This document shows positions 8,732 through 18,820 of a DNA stretch of 64,000 bases, one piece after another. The position numbers were made by a program, and so were the translations under genes. The notes below the pieces were generated by a model that was not told where the DNA came from, did no database searches, and saw only the letters and a program-made list of their open reading frames with translations. Each line of letters begins with the position of its first letter. The first letter of the stretch is position 1. Source of the stretch: Sphingomonas beigongshangi (GTDB lineage: Bacteria > Pseudomonadota > Alphaproteobacteria > Sphingomonadales > Sphingomonadaceae); the NCBI RefSeq assembly GCF_016820445.1, contig NZ_JADHDT010000001.1, forward strand, positions 186,001-250,000. The letters are read 5' to 3'.

Positions 8732-8755
8732 CGGGCACTTAGACGGGCACTTAGA
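8732..8755. repeat. 12-bp perfect tandem duplication at the thiSG stop codon
   Basis: CGGGCACTTAGA occurs twice head to tail (8732-8743 and 8744-8755). The second copy contains the thiSG stop (TAA on the minus strand). The first provides an identical TAA-containing copy just downstream of the gene. It looks like a short slippage duplication. Confidence 0.85.
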
Positions 8756-9758
8756 TCAGCCCGGCCAGCGGACTCGAGGGATCGGCGTAGCGGCGTTGTC
8801 CCATGCGTCCCGCACGATAGCTCAACCGCCCCGCCTCGATCGCGGACTTCATCGCGGCCGCCATCATCACCGGGTCCTTCGCCTCGGCGATCGCCGTGTT
8901 CATCAGCACGCCGTCGCAGCCGAGCTCCATCGCCACCGCGGCATCGGAGGCGGTGCCCACGCCCGCGTCGACCAGGACAGGCACCTTCGCGCCCTCGACG
9001 ATCAGCCGGATGGTCACGCGGTTCTGGATCCCCAGCCCGGAGCCGATCGGCGCGCCGAGCGGCATGATCGCGACCGCCCCCGCCTCTTCGAGCTGCTTGG
9101 CCGCGATCGGATCGTCGACGCTATAGACCATCGGCTTGAACCCCTCGCGCGCCAATACCTCGGTGGCCTTCAGCGTCTCGCGCATGTCGGGATAGAGCGT
9201 CTTGGCCTCGCCCAGAACCTCCAGCTTGACGAGGTCCCATCCGCCCGCCTCGCGCGCCAGCCGCAACGTGCGGATCGCTTCCTCCGCGGTGAAGCAGCCC
9301 GCGGTGTTCGGCAGGTAGGTGACCTTCTTGGGATCGATATAGTCGGTCAGCATCGGCGCCTTCGGATCGCTGACGTTGACGCGGCGCACCGCGACGGTGA
9401 CGATTTCCGCCCCCGACGCCTCGAGTGCCGCGGCATTCTGGGCGAAGTCCTTGTACTTGCCGGTACCGACGATCAGCCGCGAGCGGAACGTGCGGCCCGC
9501 CACGGTCCAGCTGTCGGTATCGACCGCCCGCGCGTGATCGCCGCCGCCGACGAAATGCACGATTTCGATGTCGTCCCCGTCCTCCACGGTGACATCGGCG
9601 AGCGTCGAGCGCGGCACGACTTCCAGATTACGCTCGACCGCGACCTTTTCCGGCACGAGTCCCAGCTCGGACGCGAGCTGCGCGAGGGACAGGCCGGCGG
9701 CGACGCGCTTGTGCTCGCCGTTGACGGTGATGGAGACGGTGCCGTCGGTATGGGCCAT
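8751..9758 (-). CDS. thiG: Sulfur carrier ThiS fused to thiazole synthase ThiG
   Basis: A 335-aa fusion. Residues 1-73 are ThiS (ubiquitin-like fold) ending in VGGG at 70-73. Residues about 85-335 are ThiG, a TIM barrel that makes the thiazole phosphate of thiamine; [14 protein letters not shown] and [20 protein letters not shown] are typical phosphate- and substrate-binding segments. Normally ThiS ends in a free Gly-Gly that is thiocarboxylated. Here about ten linker residues follow and lead into ThiG, a known fusion type in some proteobacteria. No other thi gene is adjacent. A 12-bp tandem duplication (8732-8755) covers the stop codon. Confidence 0.95.
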   Translation of the reverse strand: MAHTDGTVSITVNGEHKRVAAGLSLAQLASELGLVPEKVAVERNLEVVPRSTLADVTVEDGDDIEIVHFVGGGDHARAVDTDSWTVAGRTFRSRLIVGTGKYKDFAQNAAALEASGAEIVTVAVRRVNVSDPKAPMLTDYIDPKKVTYLPNTAGCFTAEEAIRTLRLAREAGGWDLVKLEVLGEAKTLYPDMRETLKATEVLAREGFKPMVYSVDDPIAAKQLEEAGAVAIMPLGAPIGSGLGIQNRVTIRLIVEGAKVPVLVDAGVGTASDAAVAMELGCDGVLMNTAIAEAKDPVMMAAAMKSAIEAGRLSYRAGRMGQRRYADPSSPLAGLI

Positions 9759-9786
9759 GAGTCGCTATGCGGGGCGCAGCCCCACC

Positions 9787-9875
9787 CTTTCCATTCGGGC
9801 TGAGCCTGTCGAAGCCCTGCCCTTCCGGCGCCGCCCGTTCGGCGCGGGAAGAACTGCCCTTCGACAAGCGAGGGG
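9787..9875. repeat. Palindromic intergenic repeat, CTGTCGAAG type
   Basis: Between thiSG and aroQ, the left arm GAGCCTGTCGAAGCCC faces the right arm CTGCCCTTCGACAAGCG in inverted order, around a GC-rich centre. This TGTCGAAG/CTTCGACA arrangement is a widespread type of proteobacterial intergenic palindrome. It takes up about half of the gap between the two divergent genes. Confidence 0.65.
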
Positions 9876-9942
9876 CGATCGGGCTAGGAGAACGCGCTCG
9901 ATCTAGGCCCGGCTTCCGGGTGCCGCAACCCAAGGAGCGGAC

Positions 9943-10389
9943 ATGTCCGACACCGTCCCCGCGACGATCTTCGTTCTCAACGGCCCGAACCTGAACCTGC
10001 TGGGGCTGCGGGAGCCGGAGATCTATGGCCATGACACGCTCGACGACATCGCCGGGCAGCTGGAGGATCGCGCCCGCGAACTCGGGCTCGCGATCGACAT
10101 GCGGCAGTCGAACCACGAGGGCCATCTGGTGGATTGGCTGCACGAGGCGCAGGCGGTACGGGCCAAAGCGGTGCTGCTCAATGCGGGCGGGTTCACCCAC
10201 ACGTCGGTCGCGATCCACGACGCCATCAAGAGCGTGACGACCCCGGTGATCGAGGTGCATCTGTCCAATCCGCATGCGCGCGAAGCCTTTCGCCACAACA
10301 GTTTCGTGGGGCGCGCCGCAAAGGGAAGCATCGCGGGATTCGGTGCGTTGAGCTACATGCTCGCGCTTGAAGCCGCCGCGCGGTTCTGA
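9943..10389 (+). CDS. aroQ: Type II 3-dehydroquinate dehydratase
   Basis: Dehydrates 3-dehydroquinate to 3-dehydroshikimate in the shikimate pathway; 148 aa, the normal size for the dodecameric type II enzyme. [18 protein letters not shown] carries the flexible catalytic loop with its Arg and Tyr; the substrate-binding segments [15 protein letters not shown] and [17 protein letters not shown] follow, the latter with the catalytic His region. The start is ATG 9943, after a GGAG site. It lies 14 bp before accB and may be cotranscribed with accBC. Confidence 0.97.
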   Translation: MSDTVPATIFVLNGPNLNLLGLREPEIYGHDTLDDIAGQLEDRARELGLAIDMRQSNHEGHLVDWLHEAQAVRAKAVLLNAGGFTHTSVAIHDAIKSVTTPVIEVHLSNPHAREAFRHNSFVGRAAKGSIAGFGALSYMLALEAAARF

Positions 10390-10403
10390 CAGGAGGCTCC
10401 GCC

Positions 10404-10895
10404 ATGACTGATAATAGCCAGAACAGCGCCCAGGGGGGCAATATGCAGGTCGACGTCAACCTCGTGCGGCAGCTCGCCGAATTGCTCGACGCCACGCACC
10501 TGACCGAGATCGAGGTCGAAGAGGGCGATCGCAAGATCCGCGTCGCGCGCAAGGCCGCCGCCGCCGCGCCTGCGGTTCATTATGCGCCGGCTCCGGCTGC
10601 CGCCCCCGCGCCTGCCGCCCCCGTGGCCGCGGAAGCGGGCGCTTCGGCCCCCACAGTGTCGGCGAACGCGGTCAAGTCGCCGATGGTCGGCACCGCCTAT
10701 CTTGCCGCCGAACCAGGCGCGAAGCCGTTCATCAGCGTCGGCCAGACCGTGTCGGCCGGCGACACGCTGCTGATCGTCGAGGCGATGAAGGTGATGAACC
10801 CTATCACTGCCACCTCCGCCGGCACTGTGAAGGCGATCCTGGTGGAAAATGGCCAGCCGATCGAGTTCGACCAGCCCCTGGTGGTGGTCGAGTAA
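10404..10895 (+). CDS. accB: Biotin carboxyl carrier protein of acetyl-CoA carboxylase
   Basis: Carries biotin for acetyl-CoA carboxylase, the first step of fatty acid synthesis; 163 aa. It has an N-terminal dimerisation-like region (to about 50), an Ala/Pro-rich flexible linker (about 53-85) and a C-terminal biotinyl domain (about 90-163) with the biotinylated Lys in EAMKVMNPI. An AGGAGG site precedes ATG 10404. The accC start follows after 4 bp, the standard accBC operon. Confidence 0.97.
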   Translation: MTDNSQNSAQGGNMQVDVNLVRQLAELLDATHLTEIEVEEGDRKIRVARKAAAAAPAVHYAPAPAAAPAPAAPVAAEAGASAPTVSANAVKSPMVGTAYLAAEPGAKPFISVGQTVSAGDTLLIVEAMKVMNPITATSAGTVKAILVENGQPIEFDQPLVVVE

Positions 10896-10899
10896 GGTC

Positions 10900-12249
10900 A
10901 TGCGTCCGATCAAAAAGCTGCTGATCGCCAATCGCGGCGAGATCGCACTGCGCATCCACCGCGCCTGCCGCGAGATGGGCATCCGCACCGTCGCGGTACA
11001 TTCGACCGCCGATGCCGATGCCATGCACGTACGCCTGGCGGACGAGGCGATCTGCATCGGGCCGCCGGCGGCGGCGGACAGCTACCTCAACATCCCGAAC
11101 ATCATCTCGGCCGCCGAGATTTCCGGTGCGGATGCGATCCACCCGGGCTATGGCTTCCTGTCGGAAAACGCCCGGTTCGCCGAGATCGTCGAGCTTCACA
11201 ACCTGCTCTTCGTCGGCCCCAAGCCCGAACATATCCGCACCATGGGCGACAAGATCGAGGCAAAGCGCACCGCGGGCGCGCTCGGCCTGCCGCTGGTGCC
11301 GGGATCGGATGGTCCGATCAGCGATCTGGCCGAGGCAAAGGCCATCGCGGCGCGCGCCGGCTATCCCGTGATCATCAAGGCGGCGTCGGGCGGCGGCGGC
11401 CGCGGCATGAAGGTCTGCCAGTCCGAGGATCAGCTGGAGACGCTGATGCAGCAGGCGGGGACGGAGGCGAAGGCCGCGTTCGGCGACGCCACCGTCTATC
11501 TCGAGAAGTACCTGGGCAATCCCCGGCACATCGAATTTCAGGTGTTCGGCGACGGCAACGGCAATGCCATCCATCTCGGCGAGCGCGACTGTTCGCTTCA
11601 GCGCCGCCACCAGAAGGTGCTCGAAGAGGCGCCCTCGCCTGTCATTTCCGCGGAAGAGCGCGCGCGCATGGGCGGCATCGTCGCCAAGGCGATGGCTGAC
11701 ATGGGCTATCGCGGTGCGGGCACGATCGAATTCCTGTGGGAAGACGGCGAATTCTACTTCATCGAGATGAACACCCGCCTGCAGGTTGAACATCCCGTGA
11801 CGGAGATGATCACCGGTCTCGATCTCGTCCGCGAGCAGATTCGCGTCGCCGAAGGGCATCCGCTGACGTTGCGGCAGGAGGACGTGCAGTTCCGCGGCCA
11901 TGCGATCGAATGCCGCATCAACGCCGAGGACCCGCGCAGTTTCACGCCCTCGCCGGGCCTGGTGAAGCAATATCATGCACCGGGCGGCATGCACGTGCGC
12001 GTCGATTCGGGCCTCTACGCGGGTTACAAGGTCCCCCCCTATTACGATTCGATGATCGCCAAGCTGATCGTCTACGGGACGACCCGCGAGGGCGCGCTGC
12101 GCCGTCTGCGCCGCGCGCTGGAGGAGTTCGTGATCGACGGGATGAAGACGACCATTCCGCTGCACCAAGCCCTGCTCGACGATCCGGAATTCCAGCAGGG
12201 CGACTATACGATCAAGTGGCTCGAGGAGTGGCTCGCGCGCCAGGACTGA
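10900..12249 (+). CDS. accC: Biotin carboxylase subunit of acetyl-CoA carboxylase
   Basis: ATP-dependent carboxylation of the biotin on AccB; 449 aa, the full family length. It starts at [20 protein letters not shown], the canonical N-terminus. An ATP-grasp domain (about 115-310) has the glycine loop [13 protein letters not shown], the metal and substrate residues [18 protein letters not shown], and a biotin carboxylase C-terminal domain (RINAEDP) follows. An in-frame start 51 nt upstream is inside accB and was rejected. A strong terminator follows 25 bp after the stop. Confidence 0.97.
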   Translation: MRPIKKLLIANRGEIALRIHRACREMGIRTVAVHSTADADAMHVRLADEAICIGPPAAADSYLNIPNIISAAEISGADAIHPGYGFLSENARFAEIVELHNLLFVGPKPEHIRTMGDKIEAKRTAGALGLPLVPGSDGPISDLAEAKAIAARAGYPVIIKAASGGGGRGMKVCQSEDQLETLMQQAGTEAKAAFGDATVYLEKYLGNPRHIEFQVFGDGNGNAIHLGERDCSLQRRHQKVLEEAPSPVISAEERARMGGIVAKAMADMGYRGAGTIEFLWEDGEFYFIEMNTRLQVEHPVTEMITGLDLVREQIRVAEGHPLTLRQEDVQFRGHAIECRINAEDPRSFTPSPGLVKQYHAPGGMHVRVDSGLYAGYKVPPYYDSMIAKLIVYGTTREGALRRLRRALEEFVIDGMKTTIPLHQALLDDPEFQQGDYTIKWLEEWLARQD

Positions 12250-12274
12250 CCGTCACCGACGGCATGATTGCATC

Positions 12275-12305
12275 GGGGGGGGGCCGTAAGGCCGCCCCCC
12301 TTTTT
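12275..12305 (+). terminator. Rho-independent terminator of accBC
   Basis: A run of nine G followed by CC, the loop GTAA, GGCC and six C, then five T: a GC stem with a T tail, starting 26 bp after the accC stop. It should end the (aroQ-)accB-accC transcript. Confidence 0.9.
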
Positions 12306-13011
<706 letters not shown>

Positions 13012-13124
13012 CGCAATCTGACATCTACGTCATTTGACGCGGTGCAGCATAAGGCGTTCAATCGCACCGCACCGACCCGTACCGGCCAGTTCCGGCCGAC
13101 CTTTTCGAGAGCAAGGGGCTTACC

Positions 13125-14537
13125 ATGGCGACGACTGCCAGCGACATCCTGAACAAGATCAAGGACGAGGAGATCGAGTGGATCGATCTCCGCTTCACCG
13201 ACCCCAAGGGCAAGTGGCAGCACCTCACCATGGTCGCCTCGATCCTGGGCGAGGACGAGCTGACCGACGGGCTGATGTTCGACGGTTCGTCGATCGCGGG
13301 GTGGAAGGCGATCAACGAGTCGGACATGATCCTGAAGCCGGATCTCGACGCGGTCTACACCGATCCCTTCTCGGCCACGCCGATGCTGATCGTGTTCTGC
13401 GACGTCGTCGAGCCGTCGACCGGCGAACTCTACGCACGCGACCCCCGCTCGACCGCGAAGCGGGCCGAGGCCTATCTTAAGACCACCGGCATCGGCGACA
13501 CCGTCTACGTCGGTCCGGAAGCCGAATTCTTCATGTTCGACAACGTGCAGTTCGACACGAACTATGCCGGCTCGTACTTCAAGATCGACGACATCGAGCT
13601 GCCGACCAACACGGGTCGCGACTATGAGGGCGGCAACCTCGGCCACCGTCCGCGCGCGAAGGGCGGCTATTTCCCCGTCGCGCCGGTCGACTCGGCCGTC
13701 GACATCCGCGGCGAGATGGTCTCGACGATGCTCGAGATGGGCCTGCCCTGCGACAAGCACCACCACGAGGTGGCGGCGGCACAGCACGAGCTTGGCCTCA
13801 CCTTCGGCACGCTGACCACCACCGCCGACCGCATGCAGATCTACAAGTATGTCGTGCACCAGGTCGCACATGCCTATGGCAAGTCGGCGACCTTCATGCC
13901 CAAGCCGATCAAGGAAGATAACGGCTCCGGCATGCACACCCACTTCTCGATCTGGCAGGGCAAGGAGCCGCTGTTCGCGGGCAACGGCTATGCCGGCCTG
14001 TCGGATACCTGCCTCTATTTCATCGGCGGCATCATCAAGCATGCCAAGGCGGTGAACGCCTTCACCAACCCGACCACCAACAGCTACAAGCGGCTGGTGC
14101 CGGGCTATGAGGCGCCGGTGCTGCTCGCCTATTCGTCGCGCAACCGGTCGGCGTCGTGCCGCATTCCGTACGGCACGGGCGCCAAGTCGAAGCGCGTCGA
14201 AGTGCGCTTCCCCGATGCGATGGCCAACCCCTATCTCGCCTATGCGGCGCTGATGATGGCGGGCCTCGACGGCATCCAGAACAAGATCCATCCCGGCGAG
14301 GCGATGGACAAGAACCTGTACGACCTGCCGCCGGCGGAGCTTTCGCAGGTGCCGACCGTATGCGCGTCGCTGCGGGAGGCGCTTGAGTCGCTCTCCGCGG
14401 ACCATGACTTCCTGCTCAAGGGCGACGTCTTCTCGAAGGAGCAGATCGAAGCCTATATCGAGCTGAAGTGGGAAGAGGTCGCGCGTTGGGAGATGACTCC
14501 GTCGCCGGTCGAATACGACATGTACTACAGCGCCTGA
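13125..14537 (+). CDS. glnA: Glutamine synthetase, type I
   Basis: Makes glutamine from glutamate, ammonia and ATP; 470 aa, a dodecameric GS-I beta subunit. The beta-grasp N-terminal domain (to about 105) includes [10 protein letters not shown]. The catalytic domain has the ATP/metal segments KHHHEVA and GSGMHTHFS, and [10 protein letters not shown] with the glutamate-binding Arg. The adenylylation Tyr lies in KNLYDLPP, so activity is probably controlled by GlnE together with the PII protein encoded upstream. A terminator follows. Confidence 0.98.
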   Translation: MATTASDILNKIKDEEIEWIDLRFTDPKGKWQHLTMVASILGEDELTDGLMFDGSSIAGWKAINESDMILKPDLDAVYTDPFSATPMLIVFCDVVEPSTGELYARDPRSTAKRAEAYLKTTGIGDTVYVGPEAEFFMFDNVQFDTNYAGSYFKIDDIELPTNTGRDYEGGNLGHRPRAKGGYFPVAPVDSAVDIRGEMVSTMLEMGLPCDKHHHEVAAAQHELGLTFGTLTTTADRMQIYKYVVHQVAHAYGKSATFMPKPIKEDNGSGMHTHFSIWQGKEPLFAGNGYAGLSDTCLYFIGGIIKHAKAVNAFTNPTTNSYKRLVPGYEAPVLLAYSSRNRSASCRIPYGTGAKSKRVEVRFPDAMANPYLAYAALMMAGLDGIQNKIHPGEAMDKNLYDLPPAELSQVPTVCASLREALESLSADHDFLLKGDVFSKEQIEAYIELKWEEVARWEMTPSPVEYDMYYSA

Positions 14538-14593
14538 TCGAGCGGGCCGGCGGTTCGCCGACGGCCTGTGACGGCGACAAGCCAAAAGAGGGC

Positions 14594-14628
14594 GGGCGTC
14601 CGGAGCGATCCGGACGCCCTTCTCTTTC
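14594..14628 (+). terminator. Rho-independent terminator of glnBA
   Basis: GGGCGTCCGGA-GCGA-TCCGGACGCCC is an 11-bp perfect stem with a 4-nt loop, followed by TTCTCTTT, 56 bp after the glnA stop. Its core CCGGAGCGATCCGG recurs in reverse orientation in the hairpin at 15442-15467. Confidence 0.85.
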
Positions 14629-14750
14629 CATCCCTTGCCCCGTCGCATCGGCACTCTGGGTCAGCCCCTCCGGTCCCGCGCCGCCGCATCCTGTGCGGCG
14701 GCCCTGCCTTGCCCCTTTCCCCCCGGGGATCCGAACGCTAGCCTCTCCCG

Positions 14751-15434
14751 ATGGCCGAAAGCCCCGACGACACTGTGGGACATCGCGCGCGGCTGCGTCG
14801 CCGGTTGCTCGGACATGGTGGCGAGGCCCTGCTCGACCACGAACTTATCGAATACCTCCTTGCACTCGCGATTCCGCGCCGGGACACCAAGCCGCTCGCC
14901 AAGGCGCTGTTGCGCGAATTCGGCGGCATCGGCGGCCTGCTCACCGCCGATGCGGAGGCGATCGCACGCGTACCCGGCATGGGCGAAACCAGCGCGGCGG
15001 CGATCAAGATCGCCCATGCCGCCGCCCTCCGGCTGCTCCAGGCAGACGTCGCGGAGCGCCCCGTCCTAGGCAACTGGCAGGCGCTGCTCGACTATCTGCG
15101 TGCCGACATGGCGCATCACACGATCGAACGCTTCCGCGTCCTTCACCTCAACACGCGCAACATGCTCATCCGCGACGAGGTGATGAGCGAGGGGTCGATC
15201 GACGAAACCGCCGTCTATGTGCGCCAGGTGATCCGGCGCGCCATCGACTTCGGATCGGCGGCGGTCATCCTCGTCCATAACCACCCGTCGGGCGATCCCT
15301 CCCCCAGCCGCGCGGATATCGAGATCACCCGGGCGATCGCCGACGCGGGCAAACGACTGCACATCGCTGTCCATGACCACCTGATCATCGGGCTGCACGG
15401 CCATGTCAGCCTGCGCGCGCAGGGGCTGATCTGA
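14751..15434 (+). CDS. radC: RadC-family JAMM protein
   Basis: A 227-aa RadC/YeeS-type protein. Residues about 10-100 hold a UPF0758 N-terminal region with a helix-hairpin-helix (VPGMGETSAAAIK). Residues about 105-227 form the JAMM domain with the metal motif HNHPSGDPSPSRAD (H176, H178, D189). RadC proteins were named for repair, but their molecular activity is still unsettled. It stands alone between the glnA terminator and a convergent EF-hand gene. Confidence 0.93.
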   Translation: MAESPDDTVGHRARLRRRLLGHGGEALLDHELIEYLLALAIPRRDTKPLAKALLREFGGIGGLLTADAEAIARVPGMGETSAAAIKIAHAAALRLLQADVAERPVLGNWQALLDYLRADMAHHTIERFRVLHLNTRNMLIRDEVMSEGSIDETAVYVRQVIRRAIDFGSAAVILVHNHPSGDPSPSRADIEITRAIADAGKRLHIAVHDHLIIGLHGHVSLRAQGLI

Positions 15435-15441
15435 TGCGAGC

Positions 15442-15467
15442 GGGCCGCCGGATCGCTCCGGCGGCCC
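15442..15467. terminator. Hairpin between convergent radC and the EF-hand gene
   Basis: GGGCCGCCGGA-TCGC-TCCGGCGGCCC is a perfect 11-bp stem with a 4-nt loop, 7 bp after the radC stop and 23 bp before the end of the opposing gene. There is no T tract on either side, so intrinsic termination is uncertain; it may act as a bidirectional barrier. It shares the core of the glnA terminator, inverted. Confidence 0.45.
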
Positions 15468-15489
15468 TCGATCGATCATTCCCGAAAGA

Positions 15490-16053
15490 TCAGGACTTAC
15501 CCTGGGTCAGGAACCCGAGCAGCTCGGCCTTGCTGATCTCCTTGTTCCGATCCTTGTCCGCCTGGGTGAAGGCGGCGCCCAGCCACTTTTTAGTCGCGGC
15601 GCTATCGGCCGATGCGGTGGGATCGCTCTTTTCCTTGAGCTTGAGCATCCAACTGTCGAATTCCGCCCGCGTCAGCTGTCCGTCCTTGTTCGCATCGTAG
15701 GACGGGAACTCGGTGTCGACGATGCTGGCGACTTGGGCCGGACCGCTGGCGGGTTGCGCGGCGGGTTGCTGGGCGGCGGCCGTCGCATCCGCATTCCCCG
15801 ACGGGGTCGCGGCCGCGTCTGCCGACGTCGCCTGCGCGGTTTGCGGTGCAGCCTGTTCTGCCGGCGCAGCCGCATCTGCCGGCTGTGCTGCTGGCGAGGA
15901 CTGCGTCGTGGCACTCTGATCCTTGACAGTCGCCGGATCGGTTGGCGTGATCGCGGTACGACCGGGCTGCGTCTGCGGCTGATTTGCCGTCGTCTGCGCA
16001 AGTGCCGGTGCAGCAATCGTCATCGCGCCGGCGAGCAAAGCATATTTCAACAT
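15490..16053 (-). CDS. Secreted EF-hand protein
   Basis: A 187-aa exported protein. The signal peptide (MLKYALLAGAMTIAAPALAQ) is followed by a long low-complexity Ala/Gln/Thr/Pro region (about 20-110). Two EF-hand loops follow: DANKDGQLTRAEF (about 119-131) and DKDRNKEISKAEL (about 166-178). Both keep acidic residues at positions 1 and 12 or close equivalents, so calcium binding is plausible. ATG 16053 has GGGAG 8 nt upstream; an ATG five codons earlier has no ribosome site. A weak EcfG-like promoter (GGAAC-N17-TGTT, 16131-16156) lies about 75 bp upstream. Confidence 0.85.
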   Translation of the reverse strand: MLKYALLAGAMTIAAPALAQTTANQPQTQPGRTAITPTDPATVKDQSATTQSSPAAQPADAAAPAEQAAPQTAQATSADAAATPSGNADATAAAQQPAAQPASGPAQVASIVDTEFPSYDANKDGQLTRAEFDSWMLKLKEKSDPTASADSAATKKWLGAAFTQADKDRNKEISKAELLGFLTQGKS

Positions 16054-16130
16054 CTGCTTGTCTCCCATCGTCGTTCGAAACGTTACGCACGATGATCTTA
16101 GGCCACCGTGGCATCTATTTCATATGGGTA

Positions 16131-16156
16131 AACAGGTACGGGCTTTCAACGGTTCC
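16131..16156 (-). promoter_or_regulatory. Possible EcfG-type promoter of the EF-hand gene
   Basis: Minus-strand GGAAC-N17-TGTT matches the EcfG consensus except for the first base of the -10 element. It lies about 75 bp upstream of the EF-hand start, a sensible distance. The match is weaker than at csbD and dedA and could be chance. Confidence 0.3.
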
Positions 16157-16268
16157 GCACCGGACCGTTTGTCGCCGCGCGACCACTTTGCTAACGCGCC
16201 GCAGGAAACCACGAGTCGCGACGAAACCGACGCGGCGAGCCGTGCCCCCGACAGGACGAAGGAACCCC

Positions 16269-17591
16269 ATGGTCCCCCGCTATTCCCGCCCCGACATGAC
16301 CGCCATCTGGACGCCGGAGGCGCGCTACCGCATCTGGTTCGAGATCGAGGCGCACGCCACCGACGCGCTCGCCCAACTGGGCGTCGTGCCGCAGGAGGCC
16401 GCCGATGCGCTGTGGGCGTGGTGGCGGACCGATCCGGTCATCGACGTCGCCGCGATCGACGCGATTGAGGCGGTGACCAAGCACGACGTCATCGCCTTCC
16501 TGACCTGGGTCGCCGAACATGTCGGAGAGCAGGCGCGCTTCATGCACCAGGGCATGACCTCGTCCGACGTGCTCGACACGACGCTGGCGGTGCAGCTGGC
16601 GCGTGCGGCGGACATATTGATCGCCGATCTTGACGGACTGCTCGCGGTACTGGAGCGGCGTGCGCGGGAGCACAAGCTGACGCCGACGATCGGACGCAGC
16701 CACGGCATCCACGCCGAACCCGTCACCTTCGGCCTCAAGCTGGCGCAGGCCTATGCGGAATTCGATCGATGCCGGACCCGGCTGATCGCCGCGCGGGCGG
16801 ATATCGCGACCTGCGCCATCTCCGGTGCGGTCGGCACCTTCGCCAACATCGACCCGCGCGTCGAGGCGCATGTCGCCCAGAAGCTGGGCCTGGCGATCGA
16901 ACCCGTCTCGACCCAGGTCATCCCCCGCGATCGCCATGCGATGTTCTTCGCGACGCTGGGCGTCATCGCCTCGTCGATCGAGCGGCTGGCCACCGAGGTC
17001 CGCCACCTGCAGCGGACCGAGGTGCTGGAGGCGGAGGAATATTTCAGCCCCGGCCAGAAGGGCTCGTCCGCCATGCCGCACAAGCGCAACCCGGTGCTTA
17101 CCGAGAACCTGACCGGCCTCGCGAGGATGGTGCGCGGCTATGTCACGCCGGCGCTGGAGAATGTCGCGCTGTGGCACGAGCGCGACATCAGTCATTCGTC
17201 GGTCGAGCGCTACATCGGGCCGGATGCGACGATCACGCTGGACTTCGCGCTGGCGCGGCTGACCGGCGTGGTCGACAAGCTGCTCGTCTATCCGGCGCGG
17301 ATGCAGAAGAACCTCGACCGGATGGGTGGCCTGGTGCATTCGCAGCGCGTGCTGCTGGCGCTGACGCAGGCCGGCGTCAGCCGCGAGGACGCCTATCGGC
17401 TGGTCCAGCGCAACGCGATGAAGGTGTGGGAAAGCGACGGCGCGCTGTCGCTGCTCGACCTGCTCAAGGCCGATGCCGAGGTGACGGCGGCGCTGTCGCC
17501 GGCGGAGATCGAGTCGCGCTTCGACCTCGACTATCACCTGCGCCATGTCGATACGATCTTCGACCGCGTCTTTCCGAAGCGCGCGGACTAG
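16269..17591 (+). CDS. purB: Adenylosuccinate lyase
   Basis: Cleaves SAICAR and adenylosuccinate in purine synthesis; 440 aa, the short alphaproteobacterial/Bacillus-type length. The all-helical fumarase-superfamily fold is indicated by MTSSDVLDT (about 95), GRSHGIHAEP with the catalytic His (about 140) and the signature GSSAMPHKRNP (about 262) with the catalytic Ser loop. The ATG at 16269 has AAGGA 5 nt upstream; longer in-frame extensions upstream lack a site. A perfect 34-bp inverted repeat lies 22 bp after the stop. Confidence 0.97.
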   Translation: MVPRYSRPDMTAIWTPEARYRIWFEIEAHATDALAQLGVVPQEAADALWAWWRTDPVIDVAAIDAIEAVTKHDVIAFLTWVAEHVGEQARFMHQGMTSSDVLDTTLAVQLARAADILIADLDGLLAVLERRAREHKLTPTIGRSHGIHAEPVTFGLKLAQAYAEFDRCRTRLIAARADIATCAISGAVGTFANIDPRVEAHVAQKLGLAIEPVSTQVIPRDRHAMFFATLGVIASSIERLATEVRHLQRTEVLEAEEYFSPGQKGSSAMPHKRNPVLTENLTGLARMVRGYVTPALENVALWHERDISHSSVERYIGPDATITLDFALARLTGVVDKLLVYPARMQKNLDRMGGLVHSQRVLLALTQAGVSREDAYRLVQRNAMKVWESDGALSLLDLLKADAEVTAALSPAEIESRFDLDYHLRHVDTIFDRVFPKRAD

Positions 17592-17613
17592 AGTTTGATC
17601 CACCTGCGTGGAA

Positions 17614-17697
17614 GCGGTACCGGCCCTCACCCCCACCCGGCCGCCCACACAGCGTATCCTCGATGGGCGGCCGGGTGGGGGTGAGGGCCGGTACCGC
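17614..17697. repeat. 34-bp perfect inverted repeat
   Basis: The arms 17614-17647 and 17664-17697 are exact reverse complements around a 16-nt loop. Each arm starts or ends with GCGGTACCGG and contains CCCTCACCCCCACCC. It follows purB and faces the convergent TM2 gene. A second small hairpin, GATCCAGC-TTT-GCTGGATC, follows at 17703-17721. It could end transcription from both sides or be a mobile repeat. Confidence 0.95.
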
Positions 17698-17784
17698 GCC
17701 GATCCAGCTTTGCTGGATCGCACACTAACCGACCCCGACGCCCCGGCCGTCCGCCGGGGCGCGCCCGCCGTCCCGGCGTCGCGT

Positions 17785-18237
17785 TCAGGTGGTGCGCGGG
17801 TAGCGTGCGGCGAATTCACGGTCGGACATGATCAGATAGCGGATCGTGTCGACCAGCGCCCAGATGCCCGTCACGAACAGTCCGACGATCGTGATCGACA
17901 GGATCAGCATGACCACACCGCTGCCGGTCCGACCCAGATAGAAACGGTGGATGCCGAGCGTGCCGAGGAAGAAGGCGAGCAGGGCGGCGACCAGCTTGTT
18001 ACGGTCGGTGACGGGCGCCTCGGGCTTGGGCGGCAGCGTCACAGCGCCGCGTTCGCCCGGCATGGGAAAGACGCTCAGCGCCCGGTCATCGGCGGCTTCG
18101 AAGTCCACCGCCATGCCCACCGCCGGTTCGCCGCGCGTCGCCCAGTCGGTCTGGGCGAAGCGATAGCGCCGCCCGTCGTCCCCGGCGACGAGGCCCTCCC
18201 CCGTCCTGACGTCGACGCCCAGTACCTTGCCCCGCAT
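17785..18237 (-). CDS. TM2-domain membrane protein
   Basis: A 150-aa protein. Residues about 1-60 look like a small beta-rich domain (GKVLGVDVRTGEGLVAGDDG) that resembles an OB/cold-shock fold. Residues about 78-135 are a TM2 domain: two membrane helices with RNKLVAALLAFFLGTLG, then IHRFYLGR between them, and a final IWALVDTIRYL. TM2 proteins have no settled function. The gene is convergent with purB across the 34-bp inverted repeat. Confidence 0.85.
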   Translation of the reverse strand: MRGKVLGVDVRTGEGLVAGDDGRRYRFAQTDWATRGEPAVGMAVDFEAADDRALSVFPMPGERGAVTLPPKPEAPVTDRNKLVAALLAFFLGTLGIHRFYLGRTGSGVVMLILSITIVGLFVTGIWALVDTIRYLIMSDREFAARYPRTT

Positions 18238-18304
18238 AGATGCTCACATTCGCTATCGACGCGATGATGCGGCATTTACGCGCGGCCGCAAGGGGGCAGG
18301 CGCC

Positions 18305-18820
18305 TTACCCCACCCAGCCCGCGATCCAGTCGGCCAGCGCCTGGGGCGTCAGGCTGCGCGCATCGGCGAGCGCGGTCTCGCGGCCGGCGTTGACGAGGCG
18401 GTTGGTCTTCGGGTCGACGATGAGCACGGCCGGCACGCCGGCGAGACGCCCCTTGATGCCGTAGCTTTCGGGAATGTCGAGATTCTGGTCGAAGCGGCCG
18501 ACGTCGACCGTCACCACCTCGAAATGTTTCGCGACGAACGGCTTCATCTGCGGCAGGTCCATCACGCCCGCGAGCAGGCGGCAGTCGAGGCACCAATTGC
18601 CGCCCAGATCGATCAGCAGCCGCTTGTGCGCCTTGATCGCGCGTGCGCGCGCCGCGGCGATCTCCGCCTTCGCATTGCCGGCGTGATAGGGCAGCGGCAG
18701 CGGCTGCGGCAAAGCGTCGAACTTGGCGACATTCACCCGCGGCGCCGCGACGGGCGCCGCGGCGGGCAGCATCAGCGCGGCGGCGGCGGCGAGCGACAAG
18801 ACGACGGGCGAACGATTCAT
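18305..18820 (-). CDS. Exported thioredoxin-fold protein
   Basis: A 171-aa protein with an Ala-rich signal peptide (about 1-26) and a thioredoxin-like domain whose active site is NWCLDC (about residues 74-79). The overall pattern (HAGNAKAEIAAARARA, IPESYGIKGRLAGVPAVLIV with the cis-Pro in GVPA) resembles DUF953/thioredoxin_7 periplasmic proteins. It probably exchanges disulfides in the periplasm; the partner is unknown. The start has GGAG 7 nt upstream. It ends 68 bp before the TM2 gene start on the same strand. Confidence 0.85.
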   Translation of the reverse strand: MNRSPVVLSLAAAAALMLPAAAPVAAPRVNVAKFDALPQPLPLPYHAGNAKAEIAAARARAIKAHKRLLIDLGGNWCLDCRLLAGVMDLPQMKPFVAKHFEVVTVDVGRFDQNLDIPESYGIKGRLAGVPAVLIVDPKTNRLVNAGRETALADARSLTPQALADWIAGWVG

